From the NCBI GenBank assembly GCA_021200775.1, contig JAJQGB010000008.1, forward strand, positions 1 to 64,000: DNA of 64,000 bases, read 5' to 3'. The translations under genes were made by a program, and so were the position numbers. Under the pieces are notes generated by a model. It had not been told where the DNA came from. It searched no databases and saw only the letters and a program-made list of their open reading frames with translations. Positions 33,208 to 42,667 of this stretch are shown piece by piece (position 1 is the stretch's first letter; each line of letters opens with the position of its first letter). Origin of the DNA: Oscillospiraceae bacterium (GTDB lineage: Bacteria; Bacillota; Clostridia; Oscillospirales; Ruminococcaceae).

Positions 33208-34344
33208 GTGAAAGTGTCATACTTTGATAATGCGGCAACGACCTACCCGAAACCTCCGTCAGTCGTAAGGGCTACGGCTGAAGCACCCGTAAAGTACGGC
33301 GGAAACCCGGGCAGGTCGGGGCACGCTTATTCATATAATGCGGCGGCGATGGTCTATGATGCCAGATGCATAGCCGCCGGGATGTTCAAATCTAGCCCGG
33401 AAAATACAGTATTCACGAGCAATTGCACCCATTCTCTCAACCTTGCAATCAAGGGCATAGTAAGACCCGGGGACAGGCTGGTTATCTCTTCGATGGAGCA
33501 TAACTCGGTAGCCCGTCCTGCCTATGCTCTGTCGAAAGCAGGAGCAATAGTCGACGTTGCTACAGTGGGGAAGACAGATGAGGAAACACTTGAAAATTTC
33601 CATAGCCTCATAAACCCCGGCACCCGTTGTGTTGTATGTACAGCCGCCAGCAACGTAACCGGCAGGGTAATGCCAATCCGTGAGATTGCGGAAATGTGCC
33701 AGAGTATGGGCGTCTGCTTCATAGTCGACGGTGCACAGGCTTGCGGAATTATTCCGGTTACTTTGGACGACGGAATGAACTTCATCTGTACAGCCGGTCA
33801 CAAAGGGCTTTACGGCGTAACCGGAACCGGTCTTCTTATCTCGGATGGCAAGTACGTCCCGAAAACCATAATCGAAGGAGGAACGGGCGCTACGTCAGCC
33901 GAGCTCGAACAGACCGGCTTCATGCCCGAAAGGCTGGAAAGCGGAACTCTCAACACCGTCGGAATCGCATCTCTCAAAGCCGGAATCGATTATGTTCAGA
34001 ACTACGGCATGGATGACATCTTCAACCACGAGCAGTCGCTCTGCGAAATATTTATCGACGGGCTCAAAACCATAGATAACGTGACGGTATATCGAAAAGG
34101 CAACCGCTTTGTCCCGATAGTGTCATTCAATGTTGAAGGAATCCCGTCGTCTGCTGTTTCGGAAGCGCTGTCTGAGCGTGGATTTGCTCTTCGGGGAGGA
34201 CTTCACTGCGCACCTTTGGCACATAGAACGCTGGGAACACTCCCGGAGGGAACCGTCAGATTCTCGCCATCCGTTTTCAATTCCGGGACGGACGTCAGAA
34301 GGCTTCTCTCGGAAGTAAAAAAAATCGCAAAAGATGGACTTTGA
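33208..34344 (+). CDS. Cysteine desulfurase family protein (class V aminotransferase fold)
   Basis: A 378-residue PLP enzyme. K199 in TAGHKGLYG binds PLP, H98 in SMEHNS stacks on it and C334 in RGGLHCAPLAHR is the persulfide cysteine. It is a different subfamily from SufS and fits the group of cysteine desulfurase family proteins found with selenium metabolism genes in Clostridia and Enterococcus. The start is GTG at 33208, 9 nt after AAAGGA. The DUF3343 gene just upstream is the likely acceptor. Whether it handles S or Se is open. Confidence 0.87.
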   Translation: MKVSYFDNAATTYPKPPSVVRATAEAPVKYGGNPGRSGHAYSYNAAAMVYDARCIAAGMFKSSPENTVFTSNCTHSLNLAIKGIVRPGDRLVISSMEHNSVARPAYALSKAGAIVDVATVGKTDEETLENFHSLINPGTRCVVCTAASNVTGRVMPIREIAEMCQSMGVCFIVDGAQACGIIPVTLDDGMNFICTAGHKGLYGVTGTGLLISDGKYVPKTIIEGGTGATSAELEQTGFMPERLESGTLNTVGIASLKAGIDYVQNYGMDDIFNHEQSLCEIFIDGLKTIDNVTVYRKGNRFVPIVSFNVEGIPSSAVSEALSERGFALRGGLHCAPLAHRTLGTLPEGTVRFSPSVFNSGTDVRRLLSEVKKIAKDGL

Positions 34345-34347
34345 CTA

Positions 34348-34376
34348 TTGAAATTTCGAGCGATTGCTGTTAAAAT
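34348..34376 (+). promoter_or_regulatory. Promoter of cdaA-cdaR
   Basis: TTGAAA at 34348-34353, 17-bp spacer, TAAAAT at 34371-34376. Transcription would start near 34383, which rules out a cdaA start upstream of that point. Confidence 0.75.
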
Positions 34377-34413
34377 AGAGAGAGTATCAATGCCGATTAG
34401 GGCGGAAAGGGAA

Positions 34414-35334
34414 ATGGACTTGGAATTTGTCAGTGACGTTTGGGTAAAGTTCGTAAGTATAGTCAGCTCAATATCCTTCCGGGATATTATTGATATAATC
34501 ATACTGGCGTATATCCTATATAAGCTTATCAAGATAATCCGTGAAACGAGAGCGCAACAGCTCCTCACCGGAATTTTAATCATAGTTGGCGTTTATCTCG
34601 TCGCCTCGTGGTTACAGCTTAAAGTCATGTCGTACCTACTGGAAAACTTCTTCCAGATAGGAATCTTAGCGGTAATCATCGTCTTCCAGCCGGAGCTCAG
34701 GCGAATACTCGAAAAGATGGGGCAAACCAACGTCAAAAGCCTCGGAATTTTCGGTGGCGGAGGCTATAAAGCCGACGACGAAGCCAAGAACTGGGATGAC
34801 GCAATCGAGGTAATCGGCGAAGCCGTAAGTCAGCTCTCCGAAACAAGAACCGGTGCACTCATTGTTATCGAGAGAACAACACGTTTGGGCGAACAGATTG
34901 ACAACGGCACCGTTATGGACTGCATCCCGAGTGTCCCGACTCTCGGCAGTATCTTCTTCCCGAAAACTCCTCTTCACGATGGCGCTGTAATCATTAGAAA
35001 CGCCAGAATTATTGCGGCTGGTTGCTTCCTTCCGACTCCTCAGAAGGAGGAGAGAATCAACAAACAGCTTGGTTCCCGCCATAGAGCGGCAATCGGCATG
35101 AGTGAAAATTCCGATGCCATAATTGTCGTTGTGTCCGAGGAAACCGGCACCATTTCCATTGCTGAAAACGGTGAGCTCACAAGAGGCTACACTAAGGAAA
35201 GAATCATAAAGTATCTGAAGTCACGTATTCTTGACGAAAAGAATCCGTCCGACAAGAAACTACTTGGCAGACTGTTCACGAGAAAGGAGAAGACCGATGG
35301 CGGAGAAAACGACCGAGAAAACACAGAAGACTAA
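34414..35334 (+). CDS. cdaA: Membrane diadenylate cyclase CdaA
   Basis: A 306-residue enzyme that makes c-di-AMP from two ATP, controlling K+ and osmolyte balance. Three membrane helices (about 22-40, 52-67, 80-92) are followed by the DAC domain with DGA at 189-191 and RHR at 222-224. The ATG at 34414 is only 2 nt from AAAGGGAA, so the TTG at 34420 may be the real start; an ATG at 34390 is also in frame. The CdaR gene overlaps downstream as in other Firmicutes. Confidence 0.92.
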   Translation: MDLEFVSDVWVKFVSIVSSISFRDIIDIIILAYILYKLIKIIRETRAQQLLTGILIIVGVYLVASWLQLKVMSYLLENFFQIGILAVIIVFQPELRRILEKMGQTNVKSLGIFGGGGYKADDEAKNWDDAIEVIGEAVSQLSETRTGALIVIERTTRLGEQIDNGTVMDCIPSVPTLGSIFFPKTPLHDGAVIIRNARIIAAGCFLPTPQKEERINKQLGSRHRAAIGMSENSDAIIVVVSEETGTISIAENGELTRGYTKERIIKYLKSRILDEKNPSDKKLLGRLFTRKEKTDGGENDRENTED

Positions 35335-36631
35335 GTTCTTCAAAAGCGGCAACTTCTATCTGATGCTCTTTTCTGCGGTTCTGGCATTTGTTATCTGGAT
35401 AATCATGTCGCTTACCGTCTTCCCCGAGACGACAATCACCTTAAAAGACGTTCCAATCGACTTTTCTCTTGACGGCTCCTATGCAGATGTTGCCGGAATT
35501 TCGGTTATGAAGACGTCCGTAGATTCAGTAAACGTCGTCATCTCTGGTGAAAGATACCTCATCGGCGACTATACAGCTGATGATATACACATAGGAATCA
35601 ATGTCGATGCAGTAAGAACCACCGGTTCATATGATATTTCGCTTGTCGTAACTAGTGTGAGCGGCGATACAATCGAGGTAGAGCAGATTGAGCCGTCAAC
35701 CGTCAAGGTAGATTTCGACTATATGGTAACAAAGACCTTCTCGGTTGAGGATGGAACCCTTGTAGCAGATGTTTCCAACCTGACAGCATCCGACGGCTAC
35801 ATCATCGATGAAGACGAAATTACAATCTCTCCGTCGACGATTGAACTCTATGGTCCGCAGGACTACATCAACCAGATTACCTCCGTCGCAGTCAAAGTTG
35901 ACAACGCCGCAATTATTCAGTCAACGATGACGTCAAATCTCAATTCCGTCATCTTTTACAGTGGCAATGATGAGTTTGAAAACGAGGACATCACAGTCGA
36001 CAACAGCAGCTTCGAGGTGACGGTTCCGGTATATCTCGTGAAGTCGCTTCCGTTCTATGTCACACTGACATCATCTGTCGATTCGCTTGACACTTCGTCT
36101 ATTCCTTACAGCATAAGTCCTGCAAGCATTTCAGTGAGATCTCAGAATTCGAGTCTCAGTAGTATAGAAGACATACTTCTTGGCTATATCTCGGTGAATG
36201 AGATAACCGTCGGAAGCGTGTTCAACATCACCATTGATGAATCGAGCTCCTATGAGAATATTTCGGGAATTGGCAACGCAACGGTATCCTTTGACCTTGA
36301 AGGCTACGCAGAAAAGGCTGTGACGGTAAGAAATTCTCAGATTTACATCGTAAACGGCACCGATGATAAGGTTGTGACCGTTGAGCAGGCTCAGATTCAG
36401 AACGTAATCCTGGTCGGACCTGAGGATGTTCTGGAGCAGATAAGCTCGTCCGACGTTGTCGCCGAAATAGACATGCTCGACTATGCCAACACGACTTCAA
36501 GCTATACCATCATGGACCTGACAATTTATGTTCCCGGATATGACAATGTCTGGAGCTATGGCAAGTACAGAGTTTATGTAAGCATTGAAAGTGTCGAGAC
36601 AGCCGAAGAAGAGACCGAAACTGCTGAGTAA
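35297..36631 (+). CDS. cdaR: CdaR, YbbR-domain regulator of CdaA
   Basis: A 444-residue membrane-anchored protein, with one helix at about 21-42 followed by three to four YbbR repeats of about 80 residues outside the cell (segments ending with VKVDFDYMV, VTVPVYLVK and similar). CdaR binds and tunes CdaA. ATG lies 7 nt after AAAGGAG and overlaps cdaA by 38 bp. The third gene of the usual set, glmM, is not here; a terminator and an FAD oxidoreductase gene follow instead. Confidence 0.9.
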   Translation: MAEKTTEKTQKTKFFKSGNFYLMLFSAVLAFVIWIIMSLTVFPETTITLKDVPIDFSLDGSYADVAGISVMKTSVDSVNVVISGERYLIGDYTADDIHIGINVDAVRTTGSYDISLVVTSVSGDTIEVEQIEPSTVKVDFDYMVTKTFSVEDGTLVADVSNLTASDGYIIDEDEITISPSTIELYGPQDYINQITSVAVKVDNAAIIQSTMTSNLNSVIFYSGNDEFENEDITVDNSSFEVTVPVYLVKSLPFYVTLTSSVDSLDTSSIPYSISPASISVRSQNSSLSSIEDILLGYISVNEITVGSVFNITIDESSSYENISGIGNATVSFDLEGYAEKAVTVRNSQIYIVNGTDDKVVTVEQAQIQNVILVGPEDVLEQISSSDVVAEIDMLDYANTTSSYTIMDLTIYVPGYDNVWSYGKYRVYVSIESVETAEEETETAE

Positions 36632-36647
36632 TTTCAAGAATCATTTT

Positions 36648-36681
36648 ATCGGGGCGAAAGCTGATTTTGCCCCGATTTTTT
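36648..36681 (+). terminator. Terminator after cdaR
   Basis: ATCGGGGC/GCCCCGAT (8 bp) is followed by TTTTTTG. Confidence 0.88.
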
Positions 36682-36700
36682 GTGTAAGTGAGGGAATCCT

Positions 36701-38287
36701 ATGCCGATTATAGTCATGAATATAAAAACGCCTCTTGACATGAGCGAATCCGAAATCATTTCAGCGTCACTCAAAGAAATCGGAGTCGGCATGCGGCATG
36801 TTCTCTCGGCTTCGATATACAAGACCTCACTCGATGCAAGAAAGCGTGAGAGAACCCGTGAAGGCATCCGCCTTGTCAGTTCAATACTTCTTTCGCTGGA
36901 TTCTGAGAAACTCGAACGTGAGCTTTCAAAGAAGCAGAACGTGAAGTATTTTGAAGAGCTTACACTTTCGCCTGCGATTTCAAACAGAAAAACAGACGGA
37001 CGTGTAGTGATTGCCGGCTTCGGACCGGCTGGAATGTTTGCCGGGCTGATTCTTTCGGAATACGGCTATAAGCCTGTAATTCTGGAACGTGGCGGTTCGG
37101 TCGATGAGAGAATCGAAAAAATTACTGAATATTGGGCAGGCGGGGAGCTCGACGAATCGACCAATGTCCAGTTCGGCGAAGGCGGTGCCGGAACCTTCTC
37201 GGATGGAAAGCTCACAACCCGAATCAACGACCCACTTTGCCGCTACGTCCTTCAGAAATTCGTTGAATTCGGCGCTCCGGAAAGCATATTAAGAATCGCA
37301 AAGCCGCATCTCGGCACCGATAATCTTCGGGGTATTGTCAAAAATATCCGAAACCGCATCATCGAAAACGGCGGCGAAGTCCGGCTTCACAGTGAGCTTA
37401 CAGGAATTGAATCTGACGGCGGACGGGTTGTCAAAGCAAAGACGCCATCCGGCGACATTGAAACAAGTGCACTGATTCTCGCAATCGGTCACTCTGCAAG
37501 AGATACTTTTGAAATGTTACTGCAAAACGGCATCAGGCTCGAAGCAAAGCCCTTTTCCGTCGGTGCAAGAATTGAGCACACCCAGGAAAGCGTCGACCGA
37601 AGCCTCTATGGCGACTATGCCGGGAATCCGCTTCTTCCGAAAGGTGAGTATCAGCTTGCCCACAGAAGACCCGACGGCAGAGCTTGCTATACATTCTGCA
37701 TGTGCCCAGGTGGACTAGTTGTAGCATCCGCAAGTGAAAAGGAAACCATAGTCACTAACGGCATGAGCATGTACAGCCGTGACGGCGAAAATGCCAACAC
37801 CGCAGTCGTTGTGTCGGTCACCCCGGACGACTTCGGTCACAACCCACTTGATGGAGTTAAATTTGCACACGATATCGAAAGAAAAGCCTATCTCATAAGT
37901 GGCGACAGCCGTGCACCGGCAATGACAGTTGGCGACTTTTTAGGAAATCCTGCAAGCCGCACAGTCACTCCAAGCTACAAGCCTGGAGTCGTAGACAGAG
38001 ATTTGAACATTCTCTTCCCGCAGTTCGTGTCGGAAATGATGAAGGAAGGTCTCACAAAATTCGCAACTCAGATGGAGTGCTTCAAAGATATGGGAGCAGT
38101 CCTGACAGCTCCCGAAACGAGAACTTCGTCGCCTGTTCGTATCCCAAGGGACGAAAATATGCGGGCTCTGGGAACCGTAAACCTGATTCCGTGTGGAGAA
38201 GGTCCCGGCTATGCCGGAGGCATAATGTCCGCCGCTGTCGACGGAATCAGGGCGGCACTAGAAGTGATGAAGAACTTTGCACCGTAA
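36701..38287 (+). CDS. NAD(P)/FAD-dependent oxidoreductase, COG2509 type
   Basis: A 528-residue flavoprotein. An N-terminal domain of about 95 residues precedes the dinucleotide-binding GFGPAGMFAG at 106-115. Further FAD contacts are in FGEGGAGTFSDGKL and the C-terminal GEGPGYAGGIMSAAVDG. This uncharacterised family is common in Firmicutes and is often described as a dehydrogenase without a known substrate. GAGGGA before the ATG supports the start. It is monocistronic between two terminators. Confidence 0.85.
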   Translation: MPIIVMNIKTPLDMSESEIISASLKEIGVGMRHVLSASIYKTSLDARKRERTREGIRLVSSILLSLDSEKLERELSKKQNVKYFEELTLSPAISNRKTDGRVVIAGFGPAGMFAGLILSEYGYKPVILERGGSVDERIEKITEYWAGGELDESTNVQFGEGGAGTFSDGKLTTRINDPLCRYVLQKFVEFGAPESILRIAKPHLGTDNLRGIVKNIRNRIIENGGEVRLHSELTGIESDGGRVVKAKTPSGDIETSALILAIGHSARDTFEMLLQNGIRLEAKPFSVGARIEHTQESVDRSLYGDYAGNPLLPKGEYQLAHRRPDGRACYTFCMCPGGLVVASASEKETIVTNGMSMYSRDGENANTAVVVSVTPDDFGHNPLDGVKFAHDIERKAYLISGDSRAPAMTVGDFLGNPASRTVTPSYKPGVVDRDLNILFPQFVSEMMKEGLTKFATQMECFKDMGAVLTAPETRTSSPVRIPRDENMRALGTVNLIPCGEGPGYAGGIMSAAVDGIRAALEVMKNFAP

Positions 38288-38325
38288 AGTAAAACCGCTT
38301 TCCAGCAGTAGGGAAGCGGTTTTGG
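38288..38325. terminator. Bidirectional terminator
   Basis: AAAACCGCTTTCC and GGGAAGCGGTTTT form a near-perfect stem (loop AGCAGTA) with T runs on both strands, between convergent genes. Confidence 0.85.
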
Positions 38326-38326
38326 C

Positions 38327-40819
38327 TTATTCATGATTTGTAATGAGTCTGAGTAGTCCCGAAGCAATCGGCACAGCCGCCGCAAACAGTAGCGACCAAG
38401 CCATTTCCGGAAGACTAAGCGGAGTCGTCTCCATAGCTACAGACAAAAACGGAAGATAAATGCACAGCGCAGTCACACCAGCCGAAACAAGAACCGCCAG
38501 AATCAGTGCCGGATTCTCAAACGGATTCATCCTGAACATCGATTTTCGCTCGCTCCTGCACTCAAAAACATGTATCAGCTGGCTTGCAATAAGAGTCACC
38601 AGGGCACATGTCCTTGCCGCTTCAATAGCACATCCTAAGTAAAGCGAATACGCAAAGCATCCTAGTGTGCAAAGCCCGATAAGAACTCCCCGGACGGTAA
38701 TTTTCCCCAGGAGTCCTCCGCTGAAAAAACTCCCCGAAAATTCCGAAGGCTTCATCCTGAGGATTTCTTTTTCGCTCTTTTCAAGGCTCAGAGCCATCGC
38801 CGGAAGTCCATCGGTGACTAAATTTACAAGTAAAATCTGCGTCGGAAGGAGAACAACCGGCATCCCTAAAATTATTGACAGAAACATCACCATCACCTCG
38901 CCGATGTTGCAGGATATGAGATATCGTACAAACTTTCTGATGTTCATATAGACCGTTCTGCCCTGTCTTACTGCTTCGCAGATGGTCGAGAGATTGTCGT
39001 CGAGTAAAATCATGTCTGCCGCCTGCTTGCACGCCTCCGAGCCGTTCTGCCCGATTGCGATTCCGATGTCCGCTTCCTTGACGGCAGGAGCGTCGTTCAC
39101 TCCGTCTCCGGTCATGGCGACAATATTGCCCTTTCTTTTGAGAGATTGCACGATTCTCAGCTTATCTCCCGGGTCAACCCTTGCAAAAACAGCGGCTTTT
39201 GAAATTATCCTGTCAAGCTCCTTGTCTGTCATTCCGTCAAGCTCATCTTTTGATATAACTAAATCTCCACGTCTGAGAATTCCAACTTCTCTTGCAACCG
39301 CCTCAGCAGTCAGCTTGTGGTCTCCTGTAATCATAATCATTCTGATTCCGGCTTTTCTGAGTTGGCTTACTGATGCCTTCGCCTCAGCTCTTGGAGCATC
39401 GAGCATACCTGTCAGCCCTAAGAACACTTCACAGCCGGTTTTCTCATCCGTAAAGGCAAACGCCATTACACGCAGTGCACCTGCGGCATAGTCATCGACT
39501 ACCTGATATAACTCCCTCCTTCGCTCATTCGTCAACGGCTCAATGCCAGAATCGGTATAAATCATCCGGCAGGTTTTGAGAATCACATCGGGAGCGCCTT
39601 TTATGTATGTTTTCATCCCGTGATTGGAGGAGACTGTAACACTCATCCTCTTTGTTTCGCTGTCAAAAGGTATCTCAGACAGCCTTGTATAGCCACTTTT
39701 GTCGATTCCGAACTTCTTTGCGGCGACGAGAAGAGCTGTTTCGGTAGGGTCGCCGATGCTGTCGCTTTCGCTGAGAACAGCATTGTTGCATAGCACCGCA
39801 CATCTTAAGAGTTCGTCAAGACATTTATCGGGTTTTGAGTTATCTGTAATGGCATATTCCTTGTCAGCGGTTCTGATTTTCGTGACGGTCATTTTGTTTT
39901 CTGTAAGGGTACCCGTCTTGTCAGTGCAGATGACGTTTGCACAGCTGAGAGTCTCGACCGAATGAAGCTTCCTTACGAGTGCGTTTCTCTTCATCATCCT
40001 CCTGACAGCCAGTGCAAGAGCAATGGTAACCGCCGCAGGTAACCCTTCAGGAATTGCGGCGATTGCAATTGTGATTCCCGTCATAAGCATGTCAAAAATC
40101 GGTTCGCCACGGTATATTCCCGCAATCACAACCAGAACGCATACAGCCGCACAAATGAGACAAAGCGTTTTTCCTAGCGTCCCGAGCTTTCTCTGAAGCG
40201 GAGTTTCCTGATTTCCTGCTTCGTCAATAAGAGTTGAAACCTGTCCCATCTTGGTGTTCATACCGGTCCCTTGACACCGGATAACTGCATTTCCTCGTGT
40301 TACCGAGCTTCCCATATAGACGAAGCCATCTTCGCTGTCCTTTTTGACCGCTTCCGACTCGCCTGTAAGAATCGACTCGTTGCACCAAAGTCCGTTTGAA
40401 CGAAGTATCTTCCCGTCGCATGGCACCTGGTCTCCGGCTTCAATCAGGATAACATCGTCAGGAACGATAAGTGACGCATCGACAGTTTTCTCTTTCCCGT
40501 CCCGAATTACTCTTGCTGTGGGAGCAGTCAGCTTTTCAAGAGCCTCCATCGTCCGTTCGGTTCTGAATTCCTGAATGAACCCTAGTATTGAATTCATCAG
40601 AACAATAAGTATAATCGTCACGGCGTCGTATATTTCGCCCATAAAGACCGATATGACAGTTGCGCCGAGAAGCACCAAAACCATAATGTCCTTGAACTGC
40701 GACAGAAATATCCCGACAGGGTTCTTCTTGTTCTTCGATTTGAGACGGTTGTAGCCAAACTCTTTTAATCTCTTTTCGGCTTCCGATTCGCTGAGACCGC
40801 CAAAATTATTTTCCTGCAT
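38327..40819 (-). CDS. Cation-translocating P-type ATPase, Ca2+ (type IIA) type
   Basis: An 830-residue ion pump. The cation ATPase N domain (1-60) is followed by TGES at 152-155 (actuator), PEGLP at 257-261 in helix M4, the phosphorylated D300 in DKTGT, GDGVNDAPA in the P domain and NLVTDGLPAMAL in M6, all typical of SERCA-like Ca2+ ATPases. About ten membrane helices are present. It should export Ca2+ from the cytoplasm. GGGAG precedes the ATG. Confidence 0.93.
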   Translation of the reverse strand: MQENNFGGLSESEAEKRLKEFGYNRLKSKNKKNPVGIFLSQFKDIMVLVLLGATVISVFMGEIYDAVTIILIVLMNSILGFIQEFRTERTMEALEKLTAPTARVIRDGKEKTVDASLIVPDDVILIEAGDQVPCDGKILRSNGLWCNESILTGESEAVKKDSEDGFVYMGSSVTRGNAVIRCQGTGMNTKMGQVSTLIDEAGNQETPLQRKLGTLGKTLCLICAAVCVLVVIAGIYRGEPIFDMLMTGITIAIAAIPEGLPAAVTIALALAVRRMMKRNALVRKLHSVETLSCANVICTDKTGTLTENKMTVTKIRTADKEYAITDNSKPDKCLDELLRCAVLCNNAVLSESDSIGDPTETALLVAAKKFGIDKSGYTRLSEIPFDSETKRMSVTVSSNHGMKTYIKGAPDVILKTCRMIYTDSGIEPLTNERRRELYQVVDDYAAGALRVMAFAFTDEKTGCEVFLGLTGMLDAPRAEAKASVSQLRKAGIRMIMITGDHKLTAEAVAREVGILRRGDLVISKDELDGMTDKELDRIISKAAVFARVDPGDKLRIVQSLKRKGNIVAMTGDGVNDAPAVKEADIGIAIGQNGSEACKQAADMILLDDNLSTICEAVRQGRTVYMNIRKFVRYLISCNIGEVMVMFLSIILGMPVVLLPTQILLVNLVTDGLPAMALSLEKSEKEILRMKPSEFSGSFFSGGLLGKITVRGVLIGLCTLGCFAYSLYLGCAIEAARTCALVTLIASQLIHVFECRSERKSMFRMNPFENPALILAVLVSAGVTALCIYLPFLSVAMETTPLSLPEMAWSLLFAAAVPIASGLLRLITNHE

Positions 40820-40830
40820 GATAAAACTCC

Positions 40831-40860
40831 CTTCCGAAACTCGTCCTAAGATGAGTTTAT
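40831..40860 (-). other. Leader hairpin before the P-type ATPase gene
   Basis: AAACTCATCTTAGGACGAGTTT folds into AAACTC/GAGTTT plus TC/GA with one mismatch, just before the ribosome site. It has no T tract, so it is a leader structure and not a terminator; role unknown. Confidence 0.4.
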
Positions 40861-40887
40861 GAAAGGGAGTAGTGTTTTAGAATTGAA

Positions 40888-41391
40888 TCAGTCCGCCTTG
40901 TAAGCCTTGACTATCTCGCCAATGTACATCGTGTGAAGGTCCATCTCAGGATAGTTTCTTGCGAGAACTTCCTTGTCGACAAACGAGTCTTCAGTCATCT
41001 TCTGAGCATAGAGCTTTCTGCAAACAAGGATGAGGTTCGCCTCTTCAAAAGTGACTGTTCCATCAGTGAACAGGGGAGTGAGTCCTGCTTCCTTTGGCTT
41101 GTCGTGGTCACGTCCCGAGACTCTTCCGCAGAGCCCGAGAGCCTTCTTGTAGCCGTCTGGGAAGAATGTCAGGGTGAAGTAATCGCTTCCGTCGACAAAT
41201 TGCTTCGTGTATCTCTGAGGTCTTATATAGCAGGTCGCAACTTCTCTGCCCCAGAGTATTCCGACTCCACCCCATGAGGCTGTCATCGTGTTGAAGCCGC
41301 TTTCGTTTCCAGCCGATATAAGGCACCAGTCGTTGCCGATTCTCTCAAACGGATTAAAGGTGAGTTCACCTATGTTAAATTCTTTGAGCAT
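40888..41391 (-). CDS. Flavin reductase family protein
   Basis: A 167-residue FMN-binding split-barrel protein. It has the SAGNESGFNTMTASWGG segment that contacts flavin, and RPQRYTKQFVDGSDYFTL typical of the family. Such proteins use FMN either to reduce free flavin or as small oxidoreductases. The start is the ATG at 41391, 8 nt after AAAGGA; a nearby upstream ATG overlaps the ribosome site. Confidence 0.85.
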   Translation of the reverse strand: MLKEFNIGELTFNPFERIGNDWCLISAGNESGFNTMTASWGGVGILWGREVATCYIRPQRYTKQFVDGSDYFTLTFFPDGYKKALGLCGRVSGRDHDKPKEAGLTPLFTDGTVTFEEANLILVCRKLYAQKMTEDSFVDKEVLARNYPEMDLHTMYIGEIVKAYKAD

Positions 41392-41436
41392 CAGAATCAT
41401 CCTTTCTATGCTTTTTCAGGGATATTTTATGCCAGA

Positions 41437-42588
41437 TTACTTTCCTCTATGCTCTTTCAAAAGAGTCTGAATCTTCTCGTGCGGGTCGATGATGGAGCTT
41501 ACCGACATATCATGGTTGAGAGCAGTAATGAAGTAGGAAACATACTTCGAGCAGTCGACAACATGATACCATTCTCTGCTCAGGAGTTCCTTGGGAGCGT
41601 AAGTAAGATTCGTTCCGAACACTCCGTCAATAATGCCGTCTGCGTAAGCCTTGTCCATCTCTTCGTAGCCCTTTGTGAAGATGCAGTAGGTAGCATAGGT
41701 GAAGATTCTCTTTGCATTTCTCTTCTTTAGGTCGTAAGCGACTTCAATCATCGACTTTCCGGAGGAGATGATGTCGTCGGCGATGAAGATGTCCATTCCG
41801 GTAACGTCGTTTCCGAGATATTCGTGTGCTTCAATCTTGTTGACACCGTCGACAACCTGGCTGACGTCTCTGCGCTTGTAGAACATTCCAAGAGTAACCT
41901 GGAGCTCGGATGAATAGTGCATGTTTCGATTCATTCCGCCTTCGTCAGGTGATACAATCATGAAGTGCTCTTTATCCACAATCAGGTCTGGGAAAGCCTT
42001 GAACAGAGCTTTAAGAGCCTGATAAGAAGGCACTATGTTATCGAATCCCATGAGTGGCACTGCGTTCATAACTCTCGGGTCGTGAGCGTCGAACGTGAGG
42101 ACATTCTCAACTCCGATGTTCTGGAGCTCCTGAAGCATACATGCGGCGTCGAGAGATTCTCTGCCGTTTCGCCTGTGCTGTCTGCCACCGTAAAGAAGCG
42201 GCATGATTACATTGACTCTGTGCGCCTTTCCTCCCGCCGCCTGAATCAATCGTTTTAAGTCCTGAAAATGGTCGTCGGGGGATTTGCGATTCTCATATCC
42301 GAAATAGGGATATGTGCAGGAGTAGTTTCCGACATCGCAAACGAAGAAAAGGTCATAGCCTCTGACTGTCTCGTAGATGAAGCCTTTAGCGTCTCCGGAT
42401 TGGAATCTCGGGCAACTTGACGGGATAAGGAAGGTATCAACATCTCTTCCAGCCTGTCTTGCCCAGGTTACGAGATAGTCGTTAATCTTCTCGCCGAGCT
42501 CTTTGGCGTTGTCCATTGCGATAATTCCGAGTGGAGCTACACTGAGCTCAGGGTTGAAGATTTGCGAGGTCTTTTTTAACATTGTCAT
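41437..42588 (-). CDS. prs: Ribose-phosphate pyrophosphokinase
   Basis: A 383-residue PRPP synthetase, longer than the classical enzyme of about 315. It makes PRPP for purine, pyrimidine, His and Trp synthesis. The PRPP-binding loop is DIFIADDIISSGKS, and the Mg-ATP region includes FDAHDPRVMN and GGRQHRRNGRES. This divergent form with extra N-terminal residues is seen in Clostridia. ATG is 9 nt after GGAGG. It lies 78 bp downstream of potD on the same strand. Confidence 0.9.
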   Translation of the reverse strand: MTMLKKTSQIFNPELSVAPLGIIAMDNAKELGEKINDYLVTWARQAGRDVDTFLIPSSCPRFQSGDAKGFIYETVRGYDLFFVCDVGNYSCTYPYFGYENRKSPDDHFQDLKRLIQAAGGKAHRVNVIMPLLYGGRQHRRNGRESLDAACMLQELQNIGVENVLTFDAHDPRVMNAVPLMGFDNIVPSYQALKALFKAFPDLIVDKEHFMIVSPDEGGMNRNMHYSSELQVTLGMFYKRRDVSQVVDGVNKIEAHEYLGNDVTGMDIFIADDIISSGKSMIEVAYDLKKRNAKRIFTYATYCIFTKGYEEMDKAYADGIIDGVFGTNLTYAPKELLSREWYHVVDCSKYVSYFITALNHDMSVSSIIDPHEKIQTLLKEHRGK

Positions 42589-42643
42589 TGAATCATGCCT
42601 CCATATTGTATTTTGAATAATAGTGAGTGAGATATGCTATATT

Positions 42644-42667
42644 CTAAATCTATAAGAGATAGATTTC
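42644..42667 (-). terminator. Weak AT-rich hairpin after potD
   Basis: AAATCTAT/ATAGATTT (8 bp, loop of 5) begins at the potD stop codon. Only TTT follows on the minus strand, so termination would be partial at best and prs may be read through from potABCD. Confidence 0.35.

Noticed and set aside
42601-42640. Promoter for prs (TACAAT near 42600)
   Set aside because: The -10-like sequence is immediately before the ribosome site, leaving no room for a leader, and no -35 fits.
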